The notes under the pieces are model-generated. The model was not told where the DNA came from and ran no database searches. It saw only the letters and a program-made list of their open reading frames with translations. Positions 9,113 to 18,267 of a stretch of DNA of 64,000 bases are shown piece after piece; position 1 is the first letter of the stretch; every line of letters begins with the position of its first letter. Origin of the DNA: Mycobacterium sp. Root135 (GTDB lineage: Bacteria; Actinomycetota; Actinomycetes; Mycobacteriales; Mycobacteriaceae); contig NZ_LMEZ01000006.1 in NCBI RefSeq assembly GCF_001426545.1, positions 47,566-111,565 on the forward strand, written 5' to 3'. The position numbers were made by a program, and so were the translations under genes.

Positions 9113-10101
9113 GCCCCCACCCCCGCACTGGCGCGAAGCCGCTCGACGACGTTCTCCCGCAGCGACACCGGGTCCAGGACGACGGCGTCCGCACCGCAGC
9201 TGGCGACGTCGCGCGCCAGTTGATCCTCGCGGCCGACGTCGAGTGCGATCTCGTCACCCGCGCGTCCCGCCAACGCCCGCGGCGTCGTGGCGACCGCCTG
9301 GCGACGCAACGCCGTGCCGCGGCCCTCGGCCACCCACACCCGGGCCTGCGCACTCGGCGGCGCGTCGGCCACCGCGAGATGCACGATGTGGCGCAGGTCG
9401 ACGCCGTCCGGACGGTGCACCGCATCCCGCGGTCCGATCGCCGTCACGTCGGCGTCGATGCGCGACAACCGGAACGTTCGGGTGGCTTGCCGGGTGCGGT
9501 CGTGGCCCACCAGGTACCAGCGTCCGCGATAGGTGACGACACCCCACGGCTCGACGGTGCGTTCGGTGTACGGCTCGCTGCGCGACGACCGGTGCTTGAA
9601 CTGGACCGCCTGCCCAGAGTCGATCGCCGCCAACAGGATTCCCAGCACGTCCTCCGACCCCCGCAGGCCGGGCAGTGCGGCGGTGGTGGTGATGGCGACC
9701 GCAGACTCCGGCGCGTCGACGTCCACGCCGGCCGCCCGCAACTTCAGCAGCGCGCCCTGGGTCGCCGTCACCATCTCCGGCGATTCCCACAGCTGGGTCG
9801 CCATCGCGACCGCCGCCGCTTCGTCCGCGGTCAGCTCGACGGGAGCCAGCGCGTAGGCCTCCCGGTTGATCCGGTAGCCCTCCGTGGGGTCGAGTGACGA
9901 CACCCGTCCCGTCTCCAACGGGATGCCGAGGTCGCGCAATTCGTTCTTGTCCCGCTCGAACATTCGTGAGAACGCCTCGTCGCTGGGGCTGTCCGCGTAG
10001 CCGGACACGGTCTCTCGAATGCGCTCCGCGGTGATGAACGAGCGGGTCGACAGCAACGCGATGACGAGGTTCATCAAGCGCTCGACTTTGGAGATCCCCA
10101 C
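9109..10101 (-). CDS. pafB: WYL-domain transcriptional regulator PafB
   Basis: 330 residues with the same layout as PafC: winged HTH (MNLVIALLSTRSFITAERI, then FERDKNELRDLGIPL), a WYL domain (VQFKHRSSRSEPYTERTVEP, RWYLVGHDRTR) and a WCX-like end. It is the partner of PafC in controlling many DNA repair genes. The GTG start at 10101 is 33 bases downstream of pafA, and the gene overlaps pafC by 4 bases, giving the classic pafABC order. The two proteins are clearly paralogous to each other. Confidence 0.95.
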   Translation of the reverse strand: MGISKVERLMNLVIALLSTRSFITAERIRETVSGYADSPSDEAFSRMFERDKNELRDLGIPLETGRVSSLDPTEGYRINREAYALAPVELTADEAAAVAMATQLWESPEMVTATQGALLKLRAAGVDVDAPESAVAITTTAALPGLRGSEDVLGILLAAIDSGQAVQFKHRSSRSEPYTERTVEPWGVVTYRGRWYLVGHDRTRQATRTFRLSRIDADVTAIGPRDAVHRPDGVDLRHIVHLAVADAPPSAQARVWVAEGRGTALRRQAVATTPRALAGRAGDEIALDVGREDQLARDVASCGADAVVLDPVSLRENVVERLRASAGVGA

Positions 10102-10134
10102 CCAGCGAGCTTAAGGCGTGCCGCGGGGCGCCAC

Positions 10135-11493
10135 TTACATCGACGCGATGAGGCGTTTCACGCGTTCGTCGACCGAGCGGAACGGGTCCTTGCACAGCAC
10201 CGTGCGCTGGGCCTGGTCGTTGAGCTTGAGGTGAACCCAGTCGACGGTGAAGTCCCTGCCCGCGGCCTGGGCGGCGGTGATGAACTCGCCTCGCAGCTTG
10301 GCGCGGGTGGTCTGCGGCGGTTCGTTGACCGCCGCGTCGATGTCCTCGTCGGTGGTGATGCGGGCGGCCAGCCCCTTGCGCTGCAGCACGTCGAACACGC
10401 CGCGGCCGCGCTTGATGTCGTGATAGGCCAGGTCGAGCTGCGCGATCTTGGGATCGGACAACTCCATGTCGTACCGATCCTGGTAGCGCTCGAACAGCTT
10501 CTTCTTGATCACCCAATCGATCTCGGTGTCGACCTTGGCGAAGTCTTGGCTCTCGACGGCGTCGAGCTGACGCCCCCACAGGTCGACCACCTGCGAGATC
10601 TGGGCGTTGGGCTCACGGGTCTGGAGGTGTTCGACCGCGCGGCTGTAGTACTCGCGCTGGATGTCGAGCGCGCTGGCCTGCCTGCCGCCGGCCAACCGCA
10701 CGGGGCGGCGCCCGGTCAGGTCGTGACTGACCTCGCGGATCGCGCGAATCGGATTGTCCAGCGAGAAGTCCCGGAACGGGACGCCCGCCTCGATCATCTC
10801 GAGGACCAGCGCGGCGGTGCCCACCTTGAGCATCGTGCTGGCCTCGCACATGTTCGAGTCGCCGACGATGACGTGCAGCCGGCGGTACTTCTCGGCGTCG
10901 GCGTGCGGCTCGTCGCGGGTGTTGATGATGGGTCTGCTGCGGGTGGTCGCGCTCGACACGCCCTCCCAGATGTGCTCTGCGCGCTGGCTAAGGCAGAACG
11001 CTGCGGCCTTCGGCGTCTGCAGCACTTTGCCTGCGCCGCAGATCAATTGGCGCGTGACGAGGAACGGCAGCAGAACGTCGGAGATCCTGGAGAACTCCCC
11101 CGCTCGGACGATGAGGTAGTTCTCGTGGCACCCGTAGGAGTTGCCCGCCGAGTCGGTGTTGTTCTTGAACAGGTAGATGTCGCCGCCGATGCCCTCGTCG
11201 GCGAGGCGCTGTTCGGCGTCGACCAGAAGGTCCTCCAACACGCGCTCGCCCGCGCGGTCGTGGGTGACGAGCTGAATCAGGCTGTCGCACTCGGCCGTCG
11301 CGTATTCGGGGTGTGACCCCACGTCGAGGTAGAGACGCGCCCCGTTGCGGAGGAACACGTTGGAGCTACGCCCCCACGACACCACGCGCCGGAAGAGGTA
11401 GCGGGCAACTTCGTCGGGAGACAGCCTTCGGTGACCGTGAAAAGTGCACGTCACACCGAATTCGGTCTCAATGCCCATGATTCGCCGCTGCAC
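10135..11493 (-). CDS. pafA: Pup-protein ligase PafA
   Basis: 452-residue ligase that uses ATP to couple the C-terminal glutamate of Pup to lysines of target proteins. It has the glutamine-synthetase-like fold signature IMGIETEFGVTC, the catalytic Asp57 in RLYLDVGSHPEYATAECD and the nucleotide-site motif INTRDEPHADAEKYRRLH. The start is GTG 11493 (QRRIMGIETEF follows), identical in register to M. tuberculosis PafA; the open frame upstream of it is not coding. First gene of pafABC. It is divergent from the WXG100-like gene across 103 bases that must hold both promoters. Confidence 0.97.
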   Translation of the reverse strand: MQRRIMGIETEFGVTCTFHGHRRLSPDEVARYLFRRVVSWGRSSNVFLRNGARLYLDVGSHPEYATAECDSLIQLVTHDRAGERVLEDLLVDAEQRLADEGIGGDIYLFKNNTDSAGNSYGCHENYLIVRAGEFSRISDVLLPFLVTRQLICGAGKVLQTPKAAAFCLSQRAEHIWEGVSSATTRSRPIINTRDEPHADAEKYRRLHVIVGDSNMCEASTMLKVGTAALVLEMIEAGVPFRDFSLDNPIRAIREVSHDLTGRRPVRLAGGRQASALDIQREYYSRAVEHLQTREPNAQISQVVDLWGRQLDAVESQDFAKVDTEIDWVIKKKLFERYQDRYDMELSDPKIAQLDLAYHDIKRGRGVFDVLQRKGLAARITTDEDIDAAVNEPPQTTRAKLRGEFITAAQAAGRDFTVDWVHLKLNDQAQRTVLCKDPFRSVDERVKRLIASM

Positions 11494-11596
11494 ATGGACG
11501 AGCTTACGGGTTGCCGGTGCGCCGTGTGGTGACCGCCACTCGTCGCGCCTGTGGATGAATTGAGCGAGGTGTCGCCAAGACCTGCCATCGTCGGGC

Positions 11597-11875
11597 ATGG
11601 GCGAAGTCGGGATGAACGCGGCGGAGGTGCGCGCGTTGGCGCAGCGGGTTCGGGACGGAGCCGATGCGCTCGACGACATCGGGTGGCCCGCCGACACCGC
11701 GGAGGACCTGGCCGGATCGGCGATCGCGGCCACGGTGGCGACCACCGGTCTCGAGGACCGGGTCGCGGACGTGGCCGCGGCCATGCGGGCGTGGGCCGAG
11801 GCCACCTCGTCGGCGACGGCGGGTCTTCAGCACGCCGACGAGCGCCACGCCGGACGACTGCAGGCACCGCGGTGA
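11597..11875 (+). CDS. Small WXG100/EspC-like helical protein
   Basis: 92 residues, almost wholly helical and Ala-rich, with IGWPADTAEDLAGSAIAA in the middle resembling the W-x-G turn of ESX-type secreted partners, and a coiled second half (DRVADVAAAMRAWAEATSS). No signal peptide. The TGA overlaps the GTG of the DUF1023 hydrolase (GTGA), so the two are a tight operon. Short helical proteins paired with DUF1023 hydrolases are common in actinobacteria and are often assigned to type VII secretion; no ESX machinery genes are present here. ATG 11612 is an alternative start. Confidence 0.7.
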   Translation: MGEVGMNAAEVRALAQRVRDGADALDDIGWPADTAEDLAGSAIAATVATTGLEDRVADVAAAMRAWAEATSSATAGLQHADERHAGRLQAPR

Positions 11876-13341
11876 GCGCGCCGACGCTCGGCCAGGCCGC
11901 CGCCTGGCGTCCCAACGCGCTGCGCCGACTGGCCGACGCGTGGGACGACGCCGCCCGCGTCGTCCACCTCGGTGCCTCGATCGCGGCCCGGTCGTCCGTG
12001 CCGTGGGCGGGCGTCAGCGGTGACGCAGCAGCCCGGCAGGCGGCCATCGTTGCCGCCGACGGTGACGCGGTGGCCCGCGCACTGGTCCTGGCAGCCGTCG
12101 CCGCGAGGGATGGCGCCGACCAGATCGCCGCCGCGCAGGCCGAGGTCGCGGCGCGGGTCGACGCGGCACGCGACGAGGGGTTCGTGGTGCGGGACGACGG
12201 GTCGGTGGTCCCGGCCGCGGAGCCGCCGGACCTGCTCGTGCTCCTGTGTGGCGGCGACGCGGCCGTGGTCGACCGGATACTCGCCGACCGTGGCGTCGAA
12301 CTGTCGCAACGGATCGCCGAGGCGTTGGACGCGCTCGGGGCCGCCGACGACGACGCCGCCCGCGACCTCCGCGACGCCCTGGCCGCCATGGACCACCCGG
12401 TTGACCCGTCACTCGGCAACTCCGACGCGGCGGCCTGGGACGTGCGGATCGCCGCCAATCGCACCGCCGTCGCCCAGGCGGTGGTCGAGGGACTCGGCGA
12501 CCGAGCCGCCGCCGACCGCGGCACCTTCTACCGTGGCCTGCTCGGTGAGATCGACGACCCCACCGGCGGTGCGGACCGCGTCGACCGCAAGATCCTGGCG
12601 TTCGACCCCACCCGCGACACCCTGGTCGAACTCAACGGCGACCTGACCCGCGCGACCAGCGTCGCGGTGTTGGTGCCCGGCATGAACACCACCGTCGCGG
12701 GCTCGGCAGGCGTCACCAGGTCCGCGCGCCAGTTCGTGTCGGCGACGCGGGGCGAGGTCGCCGCGATCACCTACCTCGGCGGGCCCTTCCCGGCCGACGA
12801 CACCGCGGTCGGCGCCCTAGTCGAGGCGGCGAGCCCACGCTTCGCGATCGACATGGCCCCGCGGTTGGCCTCGTTCAGCCGCGCCGTCGACGCCGCCGTG
12901 GACTCCGCCGCGGCCGGACGGGGACTCGGCATTCCGGTGACCTACGTCGGGCACTCGTACGGCGGCGCGATCCTCGGCACGGCAGAGGCATTGGGGCTGA
13001 CAGCCGACCGCACGCTGTACGCCGCGGCGGCGGGCGCGGGCTTCGGCGTCGACGACCCCGGCGACTGGCACAACCGCAATCCCCACGTCCTGCGGTTCTC
13101 GATGACGGCGCCGGGAGACCCCATTCAGCTGGTCCAAGGCATCGCCGGTGGATCCCACGGCGCCGACCCCGACGAGATGCCCGGCGTCATCCACTTGGCC
13201 ACCGGTCGTTACGACGACGGGCGACTGATGGCCGGTCCCAGCGCCCACACCGACGTCCTCGCCGCCGTGGGTTCCGACGCGTGGCGCAACGTGCTGGCGG
13301 TCATCACCGGGGACCGCCCGCACATCGTGTTGGCCGGCTGA
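11872..13341 (+). CDS. DUF1023 alpha/beta hydrolase with helical N-domain
   Basis: 489 residues. About 1-260 is helical and Asp/Ala-rich (APTLGQAAAWRPNALRRLAD, AWDDAARVVH), resembling the ESX-associated helical domains; the C-terminal half is an alpha/beta hydrolase with nucleophile elbow TYVGHSYGGAILG (Ser in GHSYG) and a C-terminal His candidate in GPSAHTDV. The family is DUF1023. GTG 11872 is chosen because it overlaps the stop of the upstream small gene. No signal peptide is seen, so if exported it would need the helical partner. Substrate unknown: lipase, esterase or peptidase activity is possible. Confidence 0.8.
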   Translation: MSAPTLGQAAAWRPNALRRLADAWDDAARVVHLGASIAARSSVPWAGVSGDAAARQAAIVAADGDAVARALVLAAVAARDGADQIAAAQAEVAARVDAARDEGFVVRDDGSVVPAAEPPDLLVLLCGGDAAVVDRILADRGVELSQRIAEALDALGAADDDAARDLRDALAAMDHPVDPSLGNSDAAAWDVRIAANRTAVAQAVVEGLGDRAAADRGTFYRGLLGEIDDPTGGADRVDRKILAFDPTRDTLVELNGDLTRATSVAVLVPGMNTTVAGSAGVTRSARQFVSATRGEVAAITYLGGPFPADDTAVGALVEAASPRFAIDMAPRLASFSRAVDAAVDSAAAGRGLGIPVTYVGHSYGGAILGTAEALGLTADRTLYAAAAGAGFGVDDPGDWHNRNPHVLRFSMTAPGDPIQLVQGIAGGSHGADPDEMPGVIHLATGRYDDGRLMAGPSAHTDVLAAVGSDAWRNVLAVITGDRPHIVLAG

Positions 13342-13394
13342 CCGCTACGGTGGGGCGAAATGTCGTCGTATGTCGTAGTGAAGAGGAGAAACTG

Positions 13395-13622
13395 ATGGGC
13401 TTCAACCCCAGGGACGCAATCGAGTCGGTCAAGGACATCGCGACCAACGCCGTCGAGCGGTCCGCCGACATCGTCGACAGCGCGGGACACATCCTCAAGG
13501 GTGACGTCACCGCCGGGGTCGAGGGCATCGTCTCGAGTTCGATGGACATCGCCACCCACTCGGTCCACAAGATCAAGGAGATCGCCACCGGCAGGGGTGA
13601 CGATCTCGACGAGATCGTCTAG
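13395..13622 (+). CDS. 75-residue helical protein of unknown function
   Basis: Starts at an ATG with a good AGAGGAGA ribosome site 6-13 bases upstream. The sequence (MGFNPRDAIESVKDIATNAV, later VEGIVSSSMDIATHSVHKIK) is a string of short amphipathic helices without Cys, signal peptide or transmembrane segment. It lies 53 bases after the DUF1023 hydrolase and convergent to prcA; both genes end on one shared CTAG (13619-13622). I do not recognise the family. The strong ribosome site and coding-like composition make it a real gene. Confidence 0.7.
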   Translation: MGFNPRDAIESVKDIATNAVERSADIVDSAGHILKGDVTAGVEGIVSSSMDIATHSVHKIKEIATGRGDDLDEIV

Positions 13623-14356
13623 GAACCCGCTTCGGCCTGCTCCTCCGGGAGCAGCGCCTCGAGCGCCGAACCCGTGATGCGACGGAACGCGCGCCGAGGG
13701 CGGTTCACGTCCAAGACCGCGATCTCCAACGTCGCCGGGCCCAGTGTGCGGGGCTCGGCGCCGTTACCGGTGGCCGCCGCGATGCCCGACTTCAGCGCGT
13801 CGACGGCAATCTTCACCGCCTCCTCCAAGCTCGCGTTCTCGGTGAAGGACTCGTTGAGCGCCGTGATGATCGGCTCGGTGGTGCCACCCATCACGACGAA
13901 GTGTGGCTCGTCGGCGATGGATCCGTCGTAGGTGATGCGGTACAGCTCAGGCGATTTCGTCTCGCCGTGGTGCGCGACCTCGGCCACGCACAGCTCGACC
14001 TCGAAGGGCTTGGCCTGCTCGGTGAAGATCGTGCCGAGCGCCTGGGCGTACACGTTCGCGAGCTGACGGCCCGTGACGTCGCGCCGGTCGTAGGCGTAAC
14101 CGCGGGTGTCGGCGAACTGGATTCCTGCGACCCGCAGCTTGTCGAACTCGTTGAACCGGCCGACCGCGGCAAAACCGACCCGGTCGTACAGCTCCGACAC
14201 CTTCTGCAGGGAGCGCGACGGGTTCTCCGCGACGAACAGCACCCCGCCCGCATAGGCAAGGACGATGACACTGCGGCCGCGGGAGATGCCCTTGCGCGCG
14301 AGCTCGGAGCGCTCACGCATCGCCTGCTCTGGCGAGATGAAGTACGGAAAGCTCAC
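13619..14356 (-). CDS. prcA: 20S proteasome alpha subunit PrcA
   Basis: 245-residue alpha subunit forming the outer rings and gate of the proteasome core; its N-terminus MSFPYFISPEQAMRERSELA is the mycobacterial gating segment (M. tuberculosis: 248 aa). Body motifs GISRGRSVIVLAYAGGVLF and YDRVGFAAVGRFNEFDKL are typical alpha-type. It lacks the catalytic Thr, as expected. The GTG start overlaps the prcB stop by 4 bases, so the subunits are translationally coupled. The C-terminal tail is rich in acidic residues and Ala. Confidence 0.97.
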   Translation of the reverse strand: MSFPYFISPEQAMRERSELARKGISRGRSVIVLAYAGGVLFVAENPSRSLQKVSELYDRVGFAAVGRFNEFDKLRVAGIQFADTRGYAYDRRDVTGRQLANVYAQALGTIFTEQAKPFEVELCVAEVAHHGETKSPELYRITYDGSIADEPHFVVMGGTTEPIITALNESFTENASLEEAVKIAVDALKSGIAAATGNGAEPRTLGPATLEIAVLDVNRPRRAFRRITGSALEALLPEEQAEAGS

Positions 14357-15228
14357 AGCTCTACCGTCCCCTCATCGATGCCGAAAGACTCGTCACGGGA
14401 ACGCCTTTCGATGACTTCACGGGCGAGGGCGGCAATACGGTCCCTGGTGACCTCCACCGCTCCGTTGGCGTCGATGACCACTGCGGTCGGGTAGATGCCG
14501 CGCGCCAGGTCGGGGCCACCGGTCGCGGAGTCGTCGTCGGCCGCGTCGTAGAGCGCCTCGACGGCCGCCGACAACGCGGAGTCGGCGTCGGTCACCCGCG
14601 AGTACAACTTCTTGATCGACGACTTCGCGAAGATCGAGCCCGAGCCCACCGACTGGTAGCCCTCGAGTTCGACGTTCCAGCCGCCGGCCGCGTCGAACGA
14701 CACGATGCGTCCGGCTCCGTCGGGGTTGGGATCGTCGAGGTCGTAACCCACCAACAGGGGCAGTGCCACGAAACCCTGCAGGGCGGCACCAAGATTGCCG
14801 CGCACCATGATCGACAGTCGATTCACCTTGCCCGCGAAGGTCAGTGCAACGCCCTCGACCTTTTCGTAGTGCTCGAGCTCGACGGCGTACAGCCGGGCGA
14901 ACTCGACGGCGATGGCCGCGGTGCCCGCGATGCCGGTCGCGGTGTAGTCGTCGGTGACGTGAATCTTCTGGACGTCGCGCCCGGCGATGATGTTGCCCTG
15001 CGTCGAGCGGCGGTCGCCCGCGATCAGCACGCCACCGGGGAACTTGATGGCCACGATCGTGGTGCCGTGCGGAAGCGCGTCACTCACCGTCAGGTCGCCA
15101 GCCGACCGACCCGCGGGGAGCAGATGCGGGGAGTTCCGGCGCAACAGCTCGAAGAACGACGACGTGTCCATCGAGGTTCCGAGACTGAGGGGGAAGGAAG
15201 ACGGCCGATCGTTATGCGGCCAGGTCAC
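14353..15228 (-). CDS. prcB: 20S proteasome beta subunit PrcB
   Basis: 291-residue precursor of the catalytic subunit. A propeptide of 55 residues ends at LPHG, and autocleavage exposes Thr56 (TTIVAIKFPGGVLIAGDRRS), leaving a mature chain of about 236 residues. The Asp and Lys that assist the N-terminal Thr are present (AGDRR, IAIKF-type strand). GTG 15228 overlaps the pup stop (GTGA), and its own stop overlaps the prcA start, giving the pup-prcB-prcA order conserved in mycobacteria. Confidence 0.97.
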   Translation of the reverse strand: MTWPHNDRPSSFPLSLGTSMDTSSFFELLRRNSPHLLPAGRSAGDLTVSDALPHGTTIVAIKFPGGVLIAGDRRSTQGNIIAGRDVQKIHVTDDYTATGIAGTAAIAVEFARLYAVELEHYEKVEGVALTFAGKVNRLSIMVRGNLGAALQGFVALPLLVGYDLDDPNPDGAGRIVSFDAAGGWNVELEGYQSVGSGSIFAKSSIKKLYSRVTDADSALSAAVEALYDAADDDSATGGPDLARGIYPTAVVIDANGAVEVTRDRIAALAREVIERRSRDESFGIDEGTVEL

Positions 15229-15419
15229 TGTCCGCCCTTTTGGACATACGCCCGCACGAAGTCCTCCGCGTTCTCTTCGAGCACGTCGTCGATCTCGTCG
15301 AGCAGATCGTCGGTCTCGTCGGTGAGCTTTTCGCGACGCTCCTGGCCGGCCGCAGTGCTGCCGGTGGGGTCGTCGTCATCGCCGCCGCCACCACCACGCT
15401 TGGTCTGCTCCTGAGCCAT
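15225..15419 (-). CDS. pup: Prokaryotic ubiquitin-like protein Pup
   Basis: 64-residue disordered modifier. The N-terminal half is Gly/Asp-rich (KRGGGGGDDDD); the C-terminal half has the helix that binds the Mpa coiled coil (DETDDLLDEIDDVLEENAED) and ends VQKGGQ. The terminal Gln64 must be deamidated to Glu by Dop before ligation. Lys61 near the C-terminus is conserved. It is encoded directly upstream of prcB with a 4-base overlap and 71 bases downstream of dop. Confidence 0.98.
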   Translation of the reverse strand: MAQEQTKRGGGGGDDDDPTGSTAAGQERREKLTDETDDLLDEIDDVLEENAEDFVRAYVQKGGQ

Positions 15420-15490
15420 CGCTGCCTCCTGCTCGTGTTAAGCCCTGCTAGTTACTTCACCCTACCGGTCGACTCCCAGAATGCCGGTCG

Positions 15491-16999
15491 TCAGGTGGTC
15501 AGCTGGGCGACGAGTTCCGCTGCGCTGTCCACCGAGTCGAGCAACGCTCCGACGTGGGCTTTGCTTCCGCGCAACGGCTCCAGCGTCGGAATTCGCACCA
15601 GCGAGTCTCCGCCGAGGTCGAAGATCACCGAATCCCAGCTGGCAGCGGCGATGTCTGCGCCGAACCGACGAAGGCATTCGCCGCGGAAGTAGGCGCGCGT
15701 GTCGGTCGGCGGATTGTGCACCGCGTCGAGCACCTGTTGCTCGGTGACGAGGCGCTTCATCGACCCGCGTGCCACCAACCGGTTGTAGAGACCCTTGTCG
15801 AGGCGGACGTCGGAGTACTGGAGGTCCACCAGGTGCAGTCGCGGCGCGGACCAACCGAGGTTCTCGCGCTGCCGGAAGCCTTCGAGGAGCCGCAGTTTGG
15901 CCGGCCAGTCGAGAATCTCCGCGCACTCCATCGGGTCGCGCTCCAGCAGGTCCAGCACCGTCGCCCAGGTTTCGAGCACCTTCGTCGCGGACGGATCGGG
16001 ATCCCGCGCGTCGACGAGCTTGGCCACCCGGTCGAGGTAAATCCGTTGCAGCGCAAGGGCAGTCAACTCGCGGCCGTCGGAAAGGGCGATGGTGGCCCGA
16101 AGCGACGGATCGCGGCTCACGACGTGCACGGCGTGCACGGGGCGCGCAAGGGCGAGATCGGAGAGGTCGAGCCCGTGTGCCGGGCCTTCCTCGATGAGGT
16201 CGAGCACCAGCGAGGTGGTGCCGACCTTCAGATAGGTCGACGTCTCGGCAAGGTTGGCGTCACCGATGATGACGTGAAGGCGGCGGTACTTGTCGGCGTC
16301 GGCGTGCGGCTCGTCGCGGGTGTTGATGATGCCGCGCTTGAGCGTCGTCTCGAGGCCGACCTCCACCTCGATGTAGTCGGCGCGCTGCGTCAGCTGGAAG
16401 CCGGGTTCGTCACCGGCAGGACCGATGCCGACGCGACCGGAGCCCGTGACGACCTGGCGCGACACCAGGAACGGCGTCAGGCCGGCGATCACCGCGGAGA
16501 ACGGCGTCTGACGACTCATCAGATAGTTCTCGTGGGTGCCGTAGGACGCGCCCTTGCCGTCCACGTTGTTCTTGTAGAGCTGCAGCTTGGCTGCGCCGGG
16601 CACGCTGGCGACGTGCCGCGCGGCCGCCTCCATCACCCGCTCCCCCGCCTTGTCCCAGATGACCGCGTCCAGCGGATCGGTCACCTCGGGGGCGGAGTAC
16701 TCGGGGTGGGCGTGGTCGACGTAGAGCCTGGCCCCGTTGGTCAAGATCATGTTCGCGGCGCCGACCTCGTCGGCGTCCACGATCGGGGGCGGCCCGCTCG
16801 CCCGGCTCAGGTCGAAGCCGCGCGCGTCACGCAGCGGCGATTCGACCTCGTAGTCCCACCGCGTCCGCTTCGCCCGTTGGATGCCGGCGGCGGCCGCGTA
16901 GGCGAGCACCGCCTGCGTCGACGTCAGAATCGGATTGGCGGTCGGATCGGACGGCGATGAGATGCCGTATTCGACCTCGGTACCGATGATCCGTTGCAT
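15491..16999 (-). CDS. dop: Pup deamidase/depupylase Dop
   Basis: 502-residue homologue of PafA that deamidates Pup-Gln to Pup-Glu and also removes Pup from substrates. N-terminal motif MQRIIGTEVEYGISSPSD; the Dop-specific loop follows (about residues 38-80); catalytic Asp95 is in ARLYVDHAHPEYSAPE; INTRDEPHADADKYRRLH marks the nucleotide pocket. The start is ATG 16999, since the frame upstream lacks family similarity. It leads the dop-pup-prcB-prcA transcription unit and is divergent from the ThrE-like gene across 62 bases. Confidence 0.97.
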   Translation of the reverse strand: MQRIIGTEVEYGISSPSDPTANPILTSTQAVLAYAAAAGIQRAKRTRWDYEVESPLRDARGFDLSRASGPPPIVDADEVGAANMILTNGARLYVDHAHPEYSAPEVTDPLDAVIWDKAGERVMEAAARHVASVPGAAKLQLYKNNVDGKGASYGTHENYLMSRQTPFSAVIAGLTPFLVSRQVVTGSGRVGIGPAGDEPGFQLTQRADYIEVEVGLETTLKRGIINTRDEPHADADKYRRLHVIIGDANLAETSTYLKVGTTSLVLDLIEEGPAHGLDLSDLALARPVHAVHVVSRDPSLRATIALSDGRELTALALQRIYLDRVAKLVDARDPDPSATKVLETWATVLDLLERDPMECAEILDWPAKLRLLEGFRQRENLGWSAPRLHLVDLQYSDVRLDKGLYNRLVARGSMKRLVTEQQVLDAVHNPPTDTRAYFRGECLRRFGADIAAASWDSVIFDLGGDSLVRIPTLEPLRGSKAHVGALLDSVDSAAELVAQLTT

Positions 17000-17061
17000 G
17001 CACTCAGCGTAGGGGAAGGCCCATGGTTGCGAGCCGGGCACCCGAGTTGGTCAACTAACCC

Positions 17062-18267
17062 GTGCCCCCCGAGCCCGACGACGCCGCAGCGATGCAGTTC
17101 GTCGCCGCCCTTGGCGCCGCCATGGCGGCGGCGAACTATCCGGTGACGATGGTGCGCAACACCATGGTTGCGACGTCACGGGCATACGACCTGGAGACCC
17201 AGTACCTGGCGCTGCCCAACTACGTTCAGGTCGGCACGTCCAGCGGCGGCGGTCGGCTCTTCATCGCTCACCCCGACGAGGACTTGCGGTTCGACCAGAC
17301 GTTCCCACTGGCCACACTCATCGCGCAGGCCGAGTCGGGAGCGGTCACCCCCGCCGAGGGCCAGGCCGAGCTGACGCGAATCTGGCAGATGCCCAACCGA
17401 TTTCCGGCGTGGGTCGGCGTCATCGGTTACACGATGCAGAGCGCCGGGTTGTCCCTGATCCTGCAGCCCGCCCCGCTGACGCTCCTGATGGCGGTGGTGC
17501 TGGGCGCCATGGTCGGGGTGATGTGCGAGCTGGCCCGCCGCAACGACGCAGTACAGCAACTGCTTCCGACCCTGTGCGCGTTCACCGTGTCACTGGTCGC
17601 CTTCACTGCCGCCGACCGACTGCACATCGCCGACGCCAGCCTGCGGGCGTTGGCGCCGCCGCTGGCGACCTTCCTTCCCGGCGCGGCGATCACCCTCGCC
17701 GTCGCCGAATTGTCCTCGCGGCAGCTGGTTTCCGGCGCCAGTCGGCTGGTCGCCGGGTTGATGCGGATGGCGCAGTTGGCATTCGGGATTCTGGTCGCCG
17801 CCCAGGTCGCAGGCATCTCCGATTCGCACCTGAGCGTCGCGCACGTCGACCGACTCGGCCCGTGGGCACCGTGGCTGGGCATCGCGTTGTACGGGGTGGG
17901 CGCCATGCTGTCGTTCGGTTCCCCGACGCGGTTCCTGCCCTGGATGCTGGCCATGCTGACGATCGCCTACGTCGGCCAGCTTGCGGGCAACGCCGTATTG
18001 GGCACGTACGCCGCGGGTTTCGGCGGCGGATTCGCCCTCACCGTGTGCGCACTCGCGGTGGCGCGCCGACCGGGGTCCCCCGCCGCGATCTCGTTGATTC
18101 TGCCGGGCTTCTGGCTCTTGGTGCCCGGATCCCTGGGGCTGATGGGGGTGACCGAGGTGCTTGGCACCGACAGCACGACGGTGTTCACGGGGACGTTGAT
18201 CTCCATGATCTCGATCGCGCTCGGCGTTCAGAGTGGACTGCTGGTCTGGCGGGCTCGCCGTGGGTGA
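17062..18267 (+). CDS. Threonine/serine exporter (ThrE) family membrane protein
   Basis: 401 residues. The N-terminal part (about 1-130) is the soluble ThrE-type domain (MAAANYPVTMVRNTMVATSR, LPNYVQVGTSSGGGRLFIAH); about nine to ten hydrophobic helices follow, including a Gly-rich repeat in the second half (LPGFWLLVPGSLGLMGV) that is typical of the ThrE_2 domain. Family members export small amino acids. GTG 17062 is the only good start. The stop lies inside the beginning of the next membrane gene (8-base overlap), so it forms an operon with that gene and the response regulator. The substrate is inferred from family only. Confidence 0.8.
   Translation: MPPEPDDAAAMQFVAALGAAMAAANYPVTMVRNTMVATSRAYDLETQYLALPNYVQVGTSSGGGRLFIAHPDEDLRFDQTFPLATLIAQAESGAVTPAEGQAELTRIWQMPNRFPAWVGVIGYTMQSAGLSLILQPAPLTLLMAVVLGAMVGVMCELARRNDAVQQLLPTLCAFTVSLVAFTAADRLHIADASLRALAPPLATFLPGAAITLAVAELSSRQLVSGASRLVAGLMRMAQLAFGILVAAQVAGISDSHLSVAHVDRLGPWAPWLGIALYGVGAMLSFGSPTRFLPWMLAMLTIAYVGQLAGNAVLGTYAAGFGGGFALTVCALAVARRPGSPAAISLILPGFWLLVPGSLGLMGVTEVLGTDSTTVFTGTLISMISIALGVQSGLLVWRARRG

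Noticed and set aside
11494..11805. Upstream extension of pafA by about 100 codons
   Set aside because: The known N-terminus begins at GTG 11493; the extension is antisense to the WXG100-like gene and has no family similarity.
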